Positions 31,045 through 44,400 of a stretch of 64,000 nucleotides of DNA are shown in pieces. The notes under the pieces are model-generated. The model was given only the letters and a program-made list of their open reading frames with translations, did no database searches and had not been told where the DNA came from. The stretch comes from Owenia fusiformis (Eukaryota > Annelida > Polychaeta > Sabellida > Oweniidae): positions 13,374,932 to 13,438,931 of the forward strand of contig CAIIXF020000012.1 in the NCBI GenBank assembly GCA_903813345.2, written 5' to 3'. Position 1 is the first letter of the stretch. Each line of letters opens with the position of its first letter. A program made the translations under genes and the position numbers.

Positions 31045-34000
31045 GTATTTACAGGGCCATTATGTGTGTAGGCACGATCTGTCCTTTTGTGCAACGCATG
31101 CTGAGAATTAACTTGAAAAGACAGCTACGCCTAAGTTGACTTAAATGAAAAATATTGCTTAATTATTAGTAGATAACTTACCTGATAACAAAATTATATG
31201 AATAATTCCTCTGGATAGATTATCACGAAAGATGAGATATGCGAATACAAATATATAAGCACAAGTGCCAAAGGGAAAGGGCCAAAAGCTGCAATGGAAC
31301 TTAGTAAGTAAATACCATACTGCATACCAGTCAAGAAAAACAAACCCCATATAGCCCAAAACCATGATCTAACGTGAAAAGAAACAATGTCTAATACCTC
31401 TTTTCCCTCCACCATTCAAGAACCGATATCACAATCCAAGACCAGAAGACCAAGGGACATTTTATTCATACTGAAGTCATTACAATACACGTTGAAGAAA
31501 AAAATAGAAATTGATATCCAGAAATTGATATCCAATACTCATAACCTCAAAAATAGTTGTAGATACAAGTTCTCATACAAGATAGAGCATTCAGTCTCAA
31601 ATGATGTGGAAACACATATTTACCAATCCTCTATAAGACACAATAATTTAAATCTTAAAATATTTGTACTTTAGTAGATAAAAGCAATTTAAATCCTACT
31701 TGGGTAGCAACACAATAGAATGGTTGTTGTCTGTTTTAAAGAATGTACGGTTATATCAAAAGGAAAGTCCATTCTTTTTCTATTGGCTGTCACATGCAGT
31801 GCACTTAAGCAGAACTATTCACTCATTCAATGGTTGAATAGTAAACACAACAGAAATTTTAAACTGTACATCGTACATGCCCCGTTACATGCAATGCACT
31901 GAACCTTAACTAATTACACCCACTCATTTCTCAATACATGGTCTCAATCTCATGGTCAATAGTCAGCACCAAATAAATTTTCTAAAATTGGATCATGGAC
32001 CATTTACCTTTCATATGAGTCAGTGCCCAGTGTGTGGTTGTATAGTCATATTACTTAGGAACAAAAACTGTTACCCCTTACGGAACTGTCACTCATATTA
32101 AACAGGAGTTTAAAATGTAGGCCCCTTCTACTGTTAATTGGTGTTTAACTGTTAATTTGCAATAATTATCACAGAGTGGCATAGCAAAATACTAGATATA
32201 GTATGTCTGGTATTTGGATCAGCTATTTTTCATAAAATGTTCACAATTCATTCATTAATTAAGATATTTTTAAATCAAAAATAACCTACTCCATGATTTG
32301 GGAATTCATTATTTGATAAATTCACTCATAAAAGGCAACTCAAGAAAACTAGACAATCAGCTTTTAAAATATTTATTTGTATTAATCCCCAGTGGCTATA
32401 CAATACAATACATACATATATTTTTGGCATAATATAATGCAGAGATTGATTGATATATGACCAGCACTTACATGCATAGAAAACATATGATTTTGTGTAG
32501 CTTGTTTATACATGCAAAATTACATTTGCCTTCAATATAACCGTGATTTGCTTATAATGTACATGTACTGAGATTTTTTTACCATATATGGAGCTTATAA
32601 TGTACATATAAAATTTTACCATATATGGCATTTTAAATGAGGTCACATTTCGAAAACAATCTTCCCTATGAAAATTCCTTAATCCATTGTTGTTGTTGTC
32701 ATGGAAATCATGACATCATCATACTGTCATAGTAACATGAACAATAGATTTAGGAATTTATACCATAATGAACACTTCCGGTAACGTACACGAAATTAGA
32801 TACATGTACTATTAATTTAATTATAAAATGTGGCTGGTGTGATTTATGATTCATATACATGTACAATTACATTATATTATAATTAGCTTTTATTATAATT
32901 AGCATATATCTTACTTTTTACCATATTTGGTATTATTAAACTGATCCTGCATTATTAAACAGAGCTTATATCCCAAAAATGAATAACAAAAAGTGACATT
33001 AAGTTTTCTTTCGCAATGTCACTGTACTAAGAGTGCAGCCAAAGTACGTCATTGTGGTTATTCACCTAGTACATGTTAAAATTATAAATGAAGCATTTTT
33101 ACGAAAAGCTTCTTAACAAGGATCTTTGAGGTGTTTCACAGGCACAACATCCTTCGTTACAAAGCTAGTTGTCAAAATAATTAGTAAGCAAACAATTCTA
33201 CCTGGCTGTGTAACAGGTCCCATTAAAAACAGACAATTTGCCATATTAATTATAGCTTTCTTAGAAATGCTTTAGAAATCGGCTGGGGGGATTGAAAGCC
33301 TCTGAGGTGCTTATATCACGCCAAGACTTACATCATGAATGATAAAAGAATGATACACCTATTGTTATTCACAGTATTTTAACAAATTATTTCATATCAA
33401 GATGTGTATGATTACATTAATGTAACGAAATCATCAAAAACATATATGAATATCTAACTTTGTCATTTGATAGATACCTTTTCAATTAATGTCTAATTAA
33501 AAGTCTGTTAAATAATAATGTCCCACTTTCCCTCCCCCAATCTAGTTCAAACTATAATTTGACATTTGACTGCCTCATAAAAATACATACTTGGTGAAAA
33601 AATTTCAGCCTAAAAAGCTGATAACAAAATATAACATGTTAAATAATTGTTTGGATGGATTAATACATTTATGGTACAATTATTAACTTGCTGACTTACA
33701 TGTATGATTTACTTGATAATTATCAAATATTTTTTAGAATATTTTGAGCCAAACTGTAGAAAATAGTATAAAGACAATGATCTAGGAGAATTCAAGATGC
33801 TAGTTAAAAGCAAGATTAAGGTGGGAACAGATAGAATATTTTATGTGTTGGTCTTCATACTGTCTTCATGCCAACATGTCAAAGGTTGTCCTAGTGAGCC
33901 TACCTTAAGGTAGGTGAAGCATTGGATTTTTCATGTAAGGCTGCGTACAGTTGTCATAGATACAGAGGCACAAAGCTGCCATACTAGAGCCACCTTAATC

Positions 34001-34634
34001 ATCAGAATGCAAGTGTCAAGCAGAGAACATTCCACACACAGTGAACACTTTCACAAAAACAGTTTCCTTTTATTCATATTTGAGTAATTTAGCTCTGCAC
34101 GCCACTTATGTTAAAAAACATATTTTGTTGAAATAACTTTTACAGGTAAAATTATTTTTTTTACAGCTGATTAATCAATTACTTGGTCAAACAGTTGAGT
34201 GACCAGTAATAAAATCAACAAAAAGAAATTTTCACATTGAAACGTTTTACTGTATTGCTTTTTTAAGCGACTTAGTAATATGAGATGGAATTTCAATCTT
34301 TGCAAAGGCTATAAAAGTCATGAGCTCTGATTCCACTTAATCTACTTAATGAAAACCATACTTAGATATCAAGATCCTTTTTGATCTAAAATTAGGGGAT
34401 TAGATATATTTTATCACATTAGTGTTATTCAGAAATAATGTCCATCCTCCCACACTAAAACTTGCATATTCCAATGCTAATTTCATACCATTGGTCTCCG
34501 GAATTTGAAATAACTAACTTATTTTTCGCCAAATTTCTTTAAAATCTAGAGTGTTAACCTTATGCCTATTAATGCTGTCACATCCTGGGCCCATTTTTCA
34601 CTCTATTCAACTTTTTAAAAAACAACTGCTTAAC
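31045..34634. other. Intergenic region between neuropeptide gene and myosin 3' end
   Basis: Very AT-rich. It contains a decayed relative of the CTTCGTTACGAAG repeat at 33090-33280. Short open frames at 31159-31415 have no recognisable domain. I see no gene; a long myosin 3' UTR could reach into the right part. Confidence 0.45.
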
Positions 34635-34640
34635 TTTATT
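34635..34640 (-). terminator. Candidate poly(A) signal of myosin XVIII
   Basis: TTTATT on the plus strand (AATAAA on the minus strand), 116 bp past the stop codon. Others exist further on, so use is uncertain. Confidence 0.3.
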
Positions 34641-34755
34641 CATAGAATTTTTAGGTGTTTAGATGATATCATCAAAATGTATCATTAATGTTTATAAATG
34701 AGAAATTATCAGTCCTAAACAGGCTTACTGTTGGATTTGAGTTAAGCTACCAATT

Positions 34756-37700
34756 TCAGAGAAAAGCTCCGTTTTCATAAATCTTTTTCACGGTTGGAGA
34801 CGATGGCGAATTTAACTCCATTTCTTGCGTGAAATCCTTGTAGTCACTTTGAGGAATGCTAGCGTTACTTTCTTGAATGTTAGCGTTACTAAAATTAATA
34901 TTTGTGTCACTATATTGTATAATTGTATCTTGTGCTGTAGTATTGTTTATGTTTCTTCCGTATTTCTTAGTTTTTGATTCGCCATAATCAAAAACATCAG
35001 AGTCTGTATAACTTCGTGTTTTTTCTATTTTGGTTTTTCCTGTCGTTTCCATTTTAATATTTTCAGAACTATCTCCATCTTCAGTTATATCAAGGGGTCC
35101 TAGTTTGCCATGGTTACTGCTTGCAATGTCATCTTGAAGAACTTTGTTTATATTTTTGTTTGGTTTATGGAGTCCCCTGCCCTCTGATGATTCTATAATT
35201 CTGATTGGTCTGAAAAATAAAGAAAAGTAAATCGTGAAAAGTAAAGCACTGTCACCATTCTTGATAGCAAGTTGCTACTAAAGTACAGCCAGGCCAATAG
35301 CCAGCTTTTGCCAAATGTGGGGTAATTTTTTTTAAAAACCAGGGGGTTCAAATTTCACAATTTTGGCCCAAAAACACTTGAAAAAGTGCTCAGAATTGTA
35401 AAAAACAGCATGATAAAACTAGCATTGTTCTCTTTAATAATGTGGAATTTGTGTGAAGCTCTTTTTCTAGTACAATAAATTATATTTTTGGATATACCTT
35501 TGATGTGTTCCCCTTAATTTTGGAAAGGTTTCTAAAAGTGAAACAGTTGTTTTGAGGACAATAATGAAATGATTCTCTGGGTGAAAAATGATATCCACAC
35601 TGATATCAAGAGCTGAAATCCAATCTGGAACTGAGTCAGGGAATCACCCACCCTAATGGACCCAGGAAAAAAATACATGTTGTTTTTTGTTTGTTTATTT
35701 TACTATACATGAACTATAAAAGTGTATGATTAGCATTGAATTAAGAAAAATTGGCATGGCGATTACACTCAAATAATATCGGTATATGTAAGTATTTAAA
35801 CCAACTTTTGGTACATTCCAATATGTGGAATATACATGTAACAAGAATGACTTTTTAAGCAATGGTAAAATCAATCCCAGCAGGCAATTCCATCTCATGT
35901 GACCAAATTCATCCAATCAAATCCATGTATATAACAAGAAGATATCGCGACAGGTTTTTTCAGCATATTCTTCACTAATTGATTAGCAATTAGTGAAAAT
36001 GGCAAACATATCACATATTAATCCTACATTATAACATCACTTAGTTCAGTGATGAAAAAAGATATCACAACAAATTACAATCCCAATTACAAGAATTATT
36101 TCCGGCAGAGATTACTTTTAACTGAAGTCAGGTCTTACAATTTTATTGTTTTTATGATGAGAAGATTTTTCAATCTGAAGAATATAACACATTCCTGATG
36201 GATTACATTAAAAGAACAACGAGAATGAATAAATAGTGAGGTATAACCTTTGAAATATTGTAAGTAAGGGATAAAAATACTAATATGGGCTGGATTTTTT
36301 TGCTTAGAACAATGTAATGTATATCTGATAAAATCAGTTTAAGAAATCCTAACTTTTATTACGTTTTGTAACAGATACTCTAGCTGCTAAAATGCAGGCT
36401 GATAAACCATTCCCTAGGTGTCATTAATGGATTTGAATTGCTTTGACATACCGTCCTTTTACAAATATGCGACACTACACTTTTATAACATACAATCAAT
36501 GAAGAGAGGAACATTACGAGTTATTTTGAATTTTAAGCAGCAAATCCCCCAAAATTTTAATTTTTTGAATCATGTAAGTTTATAAAATTATTTCTATAAG
36601 ATATTTCCAATAGGAGCTGATTCATGTCTTTATGACCTCAATTTTTTGGTAGATTATGCTCTGTTGTATTAGTAGTGGGTCTATAAAAGCACAGATGTTT
36701 AGCAGTTGAATTTTTTCATAAATCATTTTATTGGGCCAAGAGAGAAGCAGTTTAATAATTACTTTATCTCAAAGGTTACTTACCTGAGAGCATCTCTGTT
36801 TGCAAAAAAATATATACAAGGAAATATTATTATAAACCATTTACTTTACAACACAGATTGTCTCTTAGCAATTAACCTAAACAAATCCTTATTATAATTT
36901 GTCTGTATAACAGAATTGTATTTTCTGTCTGCAGTTACAACATTAATGTTATATTTTTTTGCAATTACAACATCAAACTTGTGTTACATTTTGAAAATTA
37001 CAACATCAATCTACTTAAAAATGTTGATGTATATTATTACAACTACAGTTTTAGTGTTATATGCAATGATTATTTTACACACAACAACATGAAAATAGCT
37101 TACATGTCAAATGTAATTATTTTGTAAAATGACACAGTGTACTTGGTTACATGTCAAGTTAAAAGTCTATCTTAAGTTAATGTGACATCAGATTCAGTAT
37201 GTCATCAAATATTTTTGGAAAACATGAATCCATTTCTTGAAACATTTAAAATTTCATTGTAGTACTAAAAGATTCCAAAATTCATGATTGTAGGCCCTTA
37301 AAATTAATCATCTGTGGTAACAGTGACTTGGGCATCATTCAAAAAGTGCCCCTAGTCAAACCATTTTACTTACATTTTAAGGATTTTCTGGAATTTCCTT
37401 TTATTTTGAAGGTTTTCTTTTTTAAAAGCATTTTTTGTTCTATTTTGACAAAAATAATTCCTACTTCACAGACAATTCACGGATAGGGAATAATCATGAA
37501 ATTTATGATGTCACAATACTTGCACATACAAAAGTACACAAATATAAGATTATAGAACGTATAGATCAACAGATAATTCAAGAAATATTTATAGAGTTAA
37601 AGAAACCGCATACCACCCTTATTATAGATGTCACCACCAGGTGTCATCACTACATTCTACGTCTAGGTGCCGCCTAACATAGAAATCATACCTACTATTA

Positions 37701-38497
37701 CTGGGCATGTGAAGATCAATGCTGGCCATAGGGGGTGCCCGATCGAGACTACTGTGACTTCCTGTCCGATGACTTGGAGATGGAATCATGTAGGAATCGT
37801 CTAAATCCGAGTCTGATTCAAATTCACTGAAATTATATTATCAAATTATAAAAAATGATTTTATCTCTGGTGTGTTTGAGCGTTAACATCAGCTGCCTCT
37901 AGTCAGATCGACTAAAAAAACAACTTTTTTGGGGTTGTCGAGTTGGCCGAGAGGGCTTCAGCGCCAGCACGTTCAAACTAGGCAAGTAGGTGCCGTAGCC
38001 ACGAGGTTGCGAGTTTGAGACGTGTGTGCTCCTTGTGTTTATTCATTTATAATTCTCTACCAAGTTGTGAAGTTATTTAAGCTGTGATTTGAGATTATGG
38101 GTCGAAAGTATTTAAATAACTAGGACAGGGGATGCACCAAGAAGGTAAAGATTTAGCAAGTTTTGGAATTATATTATATTGTTTTAATGTTCAACTATCA
38201 ACAGTTATATTTTTTGTTTGGGAATGATAAAAGCAACAACTTTTGTAAAACTGAATTGTTATTTGATATTGACTGATCTTTCACGAAATCTTTATGATAT
38301 TCCCTGAATTGGGAATGGGGAGTAGAAAGGGGGGGGGGGTGCAGAGATGTTATTGTGCCATACCTATCTGTAAGTGAGAGATCAGAATCCATATCTTCTT
38401 CTATAACTGCCTGTAGATCCTGAATTCGTTTAAATGCAAGCTTCAAGTCTGCCTGGCTCTCTTCATATTCTATCTCCAGTGTCTCAACTTTACGCTC
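34756..38497 (-). CDS. Myosin XVIII exons: end of rod and C-terminal tail
   Basis: Three exons (38497-38364, 37826-37692, 35209-34756) joined in phase 2. They encode [20 protein letters not shown], an acidic Ser-rich stretch ([19 protein letters not shown]), then [14 protein letters not shown] and a low-complexity tail ending [11 protein letters not shown] and a stop. Vertebrate MYO18A also ends in an acidic, Ser-rich disordered tail. Confidence 0.88.
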
Positions 38498-41400
38498 CTA
38501 AAATGACGGAACAATAGTACACTCAGTGATAAATATTGCAGTTTAAAGATCAAAATGACCTCTATGTAATTTAGTAATTTACCCAGCATTCCCAGAAACC
38601 TAATCAGATCCTGGCAGCAATCTGCTCTTGCATATGTAAAAATTTCAAGTTGGAAAAATAAATCATTTTCCTGGTATTTCGACGACAAAATTTATGTGGC
38701 GCCTATCTAGTAGTTCCCAGATGCCCAGTTGCACAAATCACTTTTTGAAAGTACAATAAAAATAAAACATTTGACCGCACTACTGACTTAAAAGATACTA
38801 CTAGCATCTTGTAGAATGAGAGATTGATAAGAGACCATCAATTTTAATAACAATTACCCACACACCTTTTAATTCATTTACTAAGACCCTGTTACTCACA
38901 ACACTATATCACTTTATCATATGTAAAGCCCAATTTTAAGCATACTCATTAACTTGTTTATACCTTGTTTTAGTCACCCCCGTGCAGGCAAATCGTCTAA
39001 AATTACATTCGTATGATGCGAGACTAGACATTCACCAGGAAAGTAGAAACATTTTGTCACCCATGAAGCAAATTAATTTTTTACTTCTTAATAAAAATGA
39101 ATGACAGTCATATTAAGTTTGATTCTAAGTTTTAAGTTCTATTTTTAATTTTAGGCGATCTGTCTGCATGGGGTCTTTTAGTGTTTTCTATTAGTGAACC
39201 ATACATGCAATTAAGGCTCTCCACTTTGTAAAAGACATTAAGAATATTACATTTGCCCATTTATGGATGTAAATCATTGTTATATTGAGCATAAAGGCAA
39301 AGATGGGTAGGGTCAAGGGAATTATCAAATCCAACAAAAAAATAAAATAAAAACTGCATCTTAATTTCAACTGGAATTAAAGCAGAAACACTGCATAGGA
39401 ATTACTTGTGTTTCTATTAATCGTTATAACAACAAACAAGCTGCCACTGATTTATTCATTACAATGTCATAAGACAAAGAGCAAAATCGCAAATCTGAAA
39501 TCATCAAAATCTATTTCTTCTTAAGAGTATTTATTGACAATGGTGTATAAATTTGACAAAGGGTAACCACAGGCAGAAATGTCTAACATACACAACCTTT
39601 TCACTTAACTTTTAAGGATCACAAAATATTTTTAATTCTTAATGCTTAGCTTACACAATCAAAAGACATGGACATAAACCTTCTATTGTAAAAATATTAA
39701 ACCAAAAAGAAATATTCATCATAGCTGTATAATAAATGAACAACTTGCACCTTTCTCTATCTAAACTGCAAAAATAATTCCTTAAAGCTTCCAACGAAAA
39801 AAAGCTATCCCTTGAATATCACGAAGGTATCTGATGAGCAAAACTGCACAAAACACACAGAAAAGACACCTTTCACTAATTAATTGAGAGATATAGTTCC
39901 CCTTAGCTAGGTACATAATTAGCCATCTAACTCAGGACGCTACTCTTGCAATGACTTCCTCGTGCATTTAACTTCATTATAGTCTTGATTTACTGTTGCG
40001 TTAATTAATTGAAATAGCAAAATAATTTTCATTTACACCCTGCATTGAGCTTACAAACCTACCCTTTTCTATTTTTAGATTTTTGTTCTTTAAAAGAGAG
40101 CTTCATCTGCATTCTATGAATAAGAGATAATCATTCGATTTAGCCTTAACCAATCAGATTAGTTTAATCAAACACAGCTAACCAATCAGAGTGCAGTCAC
40201 ATTTATTCCATATTCAAACTCCAAGGAAAAGGCAATGGCAGCTACTTTTTCGGGTCATCATGACCTTATCAGCTTCGAAATTGTATCATTATCTCTGAAA
40301 GCTAGAGGATGGTAATTTTAACTCTAGCCTCAGGGCTCCAGGCATTGTGAGATCCACAGTCTACTATCACAGTGTATACTATTCCTTTGATACAAGCTTT
40401 AGATAAAGAGAGACTCTGATAAATCAGAATTGGCTCCAGGGTATAATAATATAACATAGTAAACCCTGGTTTATATCTCTATTCATGAGAATTCATCTTT
40501 TCTTTCTGATTTTCGAAAATTTGTAAACACAGGAGAGAATGGATATCATGTCTGTTAACAATATTCCTTGCTAATTTCACTATTTTTCATGTTTTTAGTT
40601 TAATTTGAAAACAAAACCTGACAACATCTTTTAAGGGCAATTTGAGGATTTACAAGCCTTTAAATTAATTAATTAATTAGATTTTTCTAATTCAATCATT
40701 GTATTTGTAGAAAAAGGTGTGTGGGACTTTATTGCTGAGCAATTTTTCTTCTTAAAAGCTTTCGACATATAATCACACTTCTTTCAACTTTTAACAATAC
40801 AATCAATGCTGTAAAAATATTAAGACATTCTAACATGTATGTATGCCATGGGTCATTACTTTTTCCTCGCTAATTTTGGTCTCGATTCAAAATTTGAGAC
40901 AAATTGACTGAATTATCACAGAAAACTGTAATTACAGAACACCATCAACAAAAGATTTGGAGACTATAACAATTGTACAAGTATGTCACCACGTACTGGT
41001 GGTTACAATTATGTCACCACGTACTGGTGGTTACAATTATGTCACCACGTACTGGTGGTTACAATTATGTCACCACGTACCGGGTGGACATTTTAGTTCA
41101 AGTTTCACTCACTAGGTCTGCTTTCCTTTGAGTACTTTCTGCATCCCTGGCCTGGATGTCCCCAGTCTCTTCTCGCAAGTCCCTCAATTCCCGCTGGACT
41201 CTCTTCAACAGATCCTGTGCTTGGGTTTCATTACTTTTAGAAATATCAATGTTTTTAGTTAAACTTTCAACTTGTTGTTTATGACGTGTTGTTTGGGATT
41301 CTAGTCGTTGTTTCGTTGTTTCCTCATACTGGAGACGGGATTCTAATTCTCGGATTCTCGCCTCGTGGCGATCTTGGACGTGTTTATCTACTGTGCTGCC

Positions 41401-44400
41401 CTCTAGGTAACCAACTTTGCTACCCAGTGATGAAACCTATTGAGTAAAAATAATTAAATTGTTTTTCAATTCATTTAAAAAATACATCAGGATTAGACGC
41501 AATATTAACTTCTGTTACCTTGTGTTTTAAGAAATAAAGCTAACATTGACATTTACATTTCAAAGCCAGAGATTGGCAGCATATTAATATCTGCTACCTT
41601 GAATTTAAAAAAAAGATAACATATACTTAATGTAATCCTATTTTCTTTGCTTTATTGCTATTTTTACTGTTATTGGAAATTGCATGTTGGATGTACGTTT
41701 GGCCCTAAAAGGGCATCAGTACAAATAAAATCCTATTATATATTAACCAATAAGTTTTGTATACCTGTTAATATCATTGTATATTATGTAAAAATTGTAT
41801 AAATGTTTTTTTAATTTAGTGAATATACCTGTTCTTTGAGAAGTTCTTTCTCTTTGGTGAGAAGTTCTATCTGCTCAGAGTTATCCCTCAAAGTGATCTG
41901 GTCAACAGAATGCTGAAATCATCAAACAAAAATAAATAGACAAGATGTAAGAAGAAATAATCTGATTTTCATTGTTAAATATTCAAAAGAATGGGTATCG
42001 ATATGGCGAACTTTTTGAACACAAGTTTCTCTTAATCCAGTCATCAGAAATTTCTGAAAATCTTACAAATTGTCAATTTAATGGCCATCTCTTGAATGGT
42101 AACAATATAATTTGAAATAGATATACATACTTCCATCTATATTGTTTAAAAAAACACATCAAAGACTTGTTTTGTTCTTGGTATCATGTTTCCAGAGTGA
42201 AATAGAACATCTTTCCGAACCTCATTGGAACAAAACGACATAAACACAACATGTTTAGGTCTCTCAATATTGTAATTGTACAAAGGAAATTTTGGTTGAT
42301 TTTAAAAAAGTATCTTGTTAATGAAATAAAAGTTTTTTCTTGATTTTTACCCATTTTGGGGGGATTTTGTTTTAATTTTTTGAATACTTTTTTAAGATCA
42401 ACCAAAAATTCCTTTGTATTACTTTAATATCGAGAGGTCTAAAAACATGTTGTATATGCTATTTCGTTCCAACAAGGTTCGGAAGACATTTTATTTCATT
42501 CTCAAGAATTGGTAGAAAGGAGCAAAAACAATTGCACTAAAAAAACAAAAAATGTTAACAAAAACAGTTATATAAACTATTTCTAAATAATTTTCGCATT
42601 AAATTTTTTACAGAATGTTTTCAATGATTGGTTTAAGAGAAAAACATTGTTGAATTCAGTTCTCCAAACCGATACCTATCCTTTGGTCAAAGTGATATGA
42701 AATCTAAATACAAAATTACATCTATGATGATAAAAGCATGTTGGAAAATTAAGACCTGTTGAACAGCTGCCTTATATAACAGGCATTATGGGAGATACAA
42801 GCATGATGGGAAAAAGAACCTGCTGTACAGCTGCCTTATATTACAGGCATTATGGGAGATAAAAGTATGATGGGAAAAAGTTCCTGTTGTGCCGCTGCCT
42901 CATTACATGCAAGATCCAGGGAAATACAAGCATGATGGGAAAAGGTTCCTGTTGTGTGACTGACTTATATCACAGGCATGATGGGAGATACAAGCATGAT
43001 GGGAAAAAGAACCTGCTGTACAACTGCCTTAAATAACAGGCATTATGGGAGATAAAAGTATGATGGGAAAAATAATTTGTTGTACCGCTGCCTCATTACA
43101 TGCATAGTCCAGGGAAATACAAGCATGATGGGAAAAAGTACCTGTTGTGTGGCTGACTTATATCACAGGCATGATGGGAGATAAAAGCATGATGGGAGAA
43201 AAGTACCTGTTGTGTGGCTGACTTATATCACAGGCATGATGGGAGATTAAAAGCATGATGGGAGAAAAGTACCTGTTGTGTGGCTGACTTATATCACAGG
43301 CATGATAGGAGATAAAAGCATGATGGGAGAAAAGTACCTGTTGTGTGGCTGACTTATATCACAGGCATGATGGGAGATAAAAGCATGATGGGATAAAAGT
43401 ACCTGTTGTGTGGCTGACTTATATCACAGGCATGATGGGAGATAAAAGCATGATGGGAGAAAAGTACCTGTTGTACAGCTGCCTTGTATTTCTTCATGAT
43501 TTCAGCCATTTCTTCCTCAGAGTCTTCTAGGTTTGTGAGGATGTCATTCTTCTCTCTCATTAGAACACTGTATCTCTCTTCAGTCTATAAAGAAAAGGTT
43601 TGAACTTTTAGGACACATTAGACAAGACCATAACAAAAATATTATGAAGTTATATAATGGTTCTTTCTGTATATCGTGTTTATACTCGAGTGAGTATATG
43701 ATGTATATTATATTCTCACGAGAGTATAAAATGCACGATATACAGAATGAACCATTATATAATCTTATTATGCCACTCTAAGTTCAATTACAGTTGATTC
43801 GAACAAAATCATAACAATTAAAAACCATAAAAATATCCCATTGCCAACTCAGTAATGCCGATGTTGATCTCGATCCATTTATAACGTCACTTGATTCTAG
43901 GAAATCATGTGTAACAAAACATACACCTCGTTCTTCGGTCAATATTCATTTTTTCCCAGAATGCACTTCTACAGTGGTATACGCTGGAGTGTATACGGAG
44001 GAGTTGTATACGATGACGATATACCACTCTCCACTGTATATCGTTGTTATAGACCCATGTTATACAACTGTAATCGGACTTAGAGTGGTATAAAGTAAGA
44101 TACCTCACCAGTCAAATCTTTCTTGCCTTTATTTCAGCATATATTTTTGCCATTTTTGGAGTAAAATTAAGAAACAAACATATTATATGTCCCTTAACAG
44201 ATCATTAACCTAAGGGGACTTTAAAGATAAGATGTAATTCACAGCATACAATGTACAATGTATACGCCTAGAGTTTGACATAATGATTAGATGACATCCT
44301 TGAAACTGTCAGATCACATGTTATATTTAGTTCTTCCTTTTTTCCTGGAATCCTAATATTAGCTTGATTATGAATGATTTAAAGTATATTTCTTTATTAA

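Noticed and set aside
31159-31415. Hydrophobic minus-strand frames as a small membrane protein
   Set aside because: Two overlapping frames of similar hydrophobicity in AT-rich DNA, with no start context or family resemblance.
40985-41096. Identical 28-bp repeats as a possible CRISPR or attachment array
   Set aside because: The repeats are directly contiguous without spacers and lie in a eukaryotic intron.
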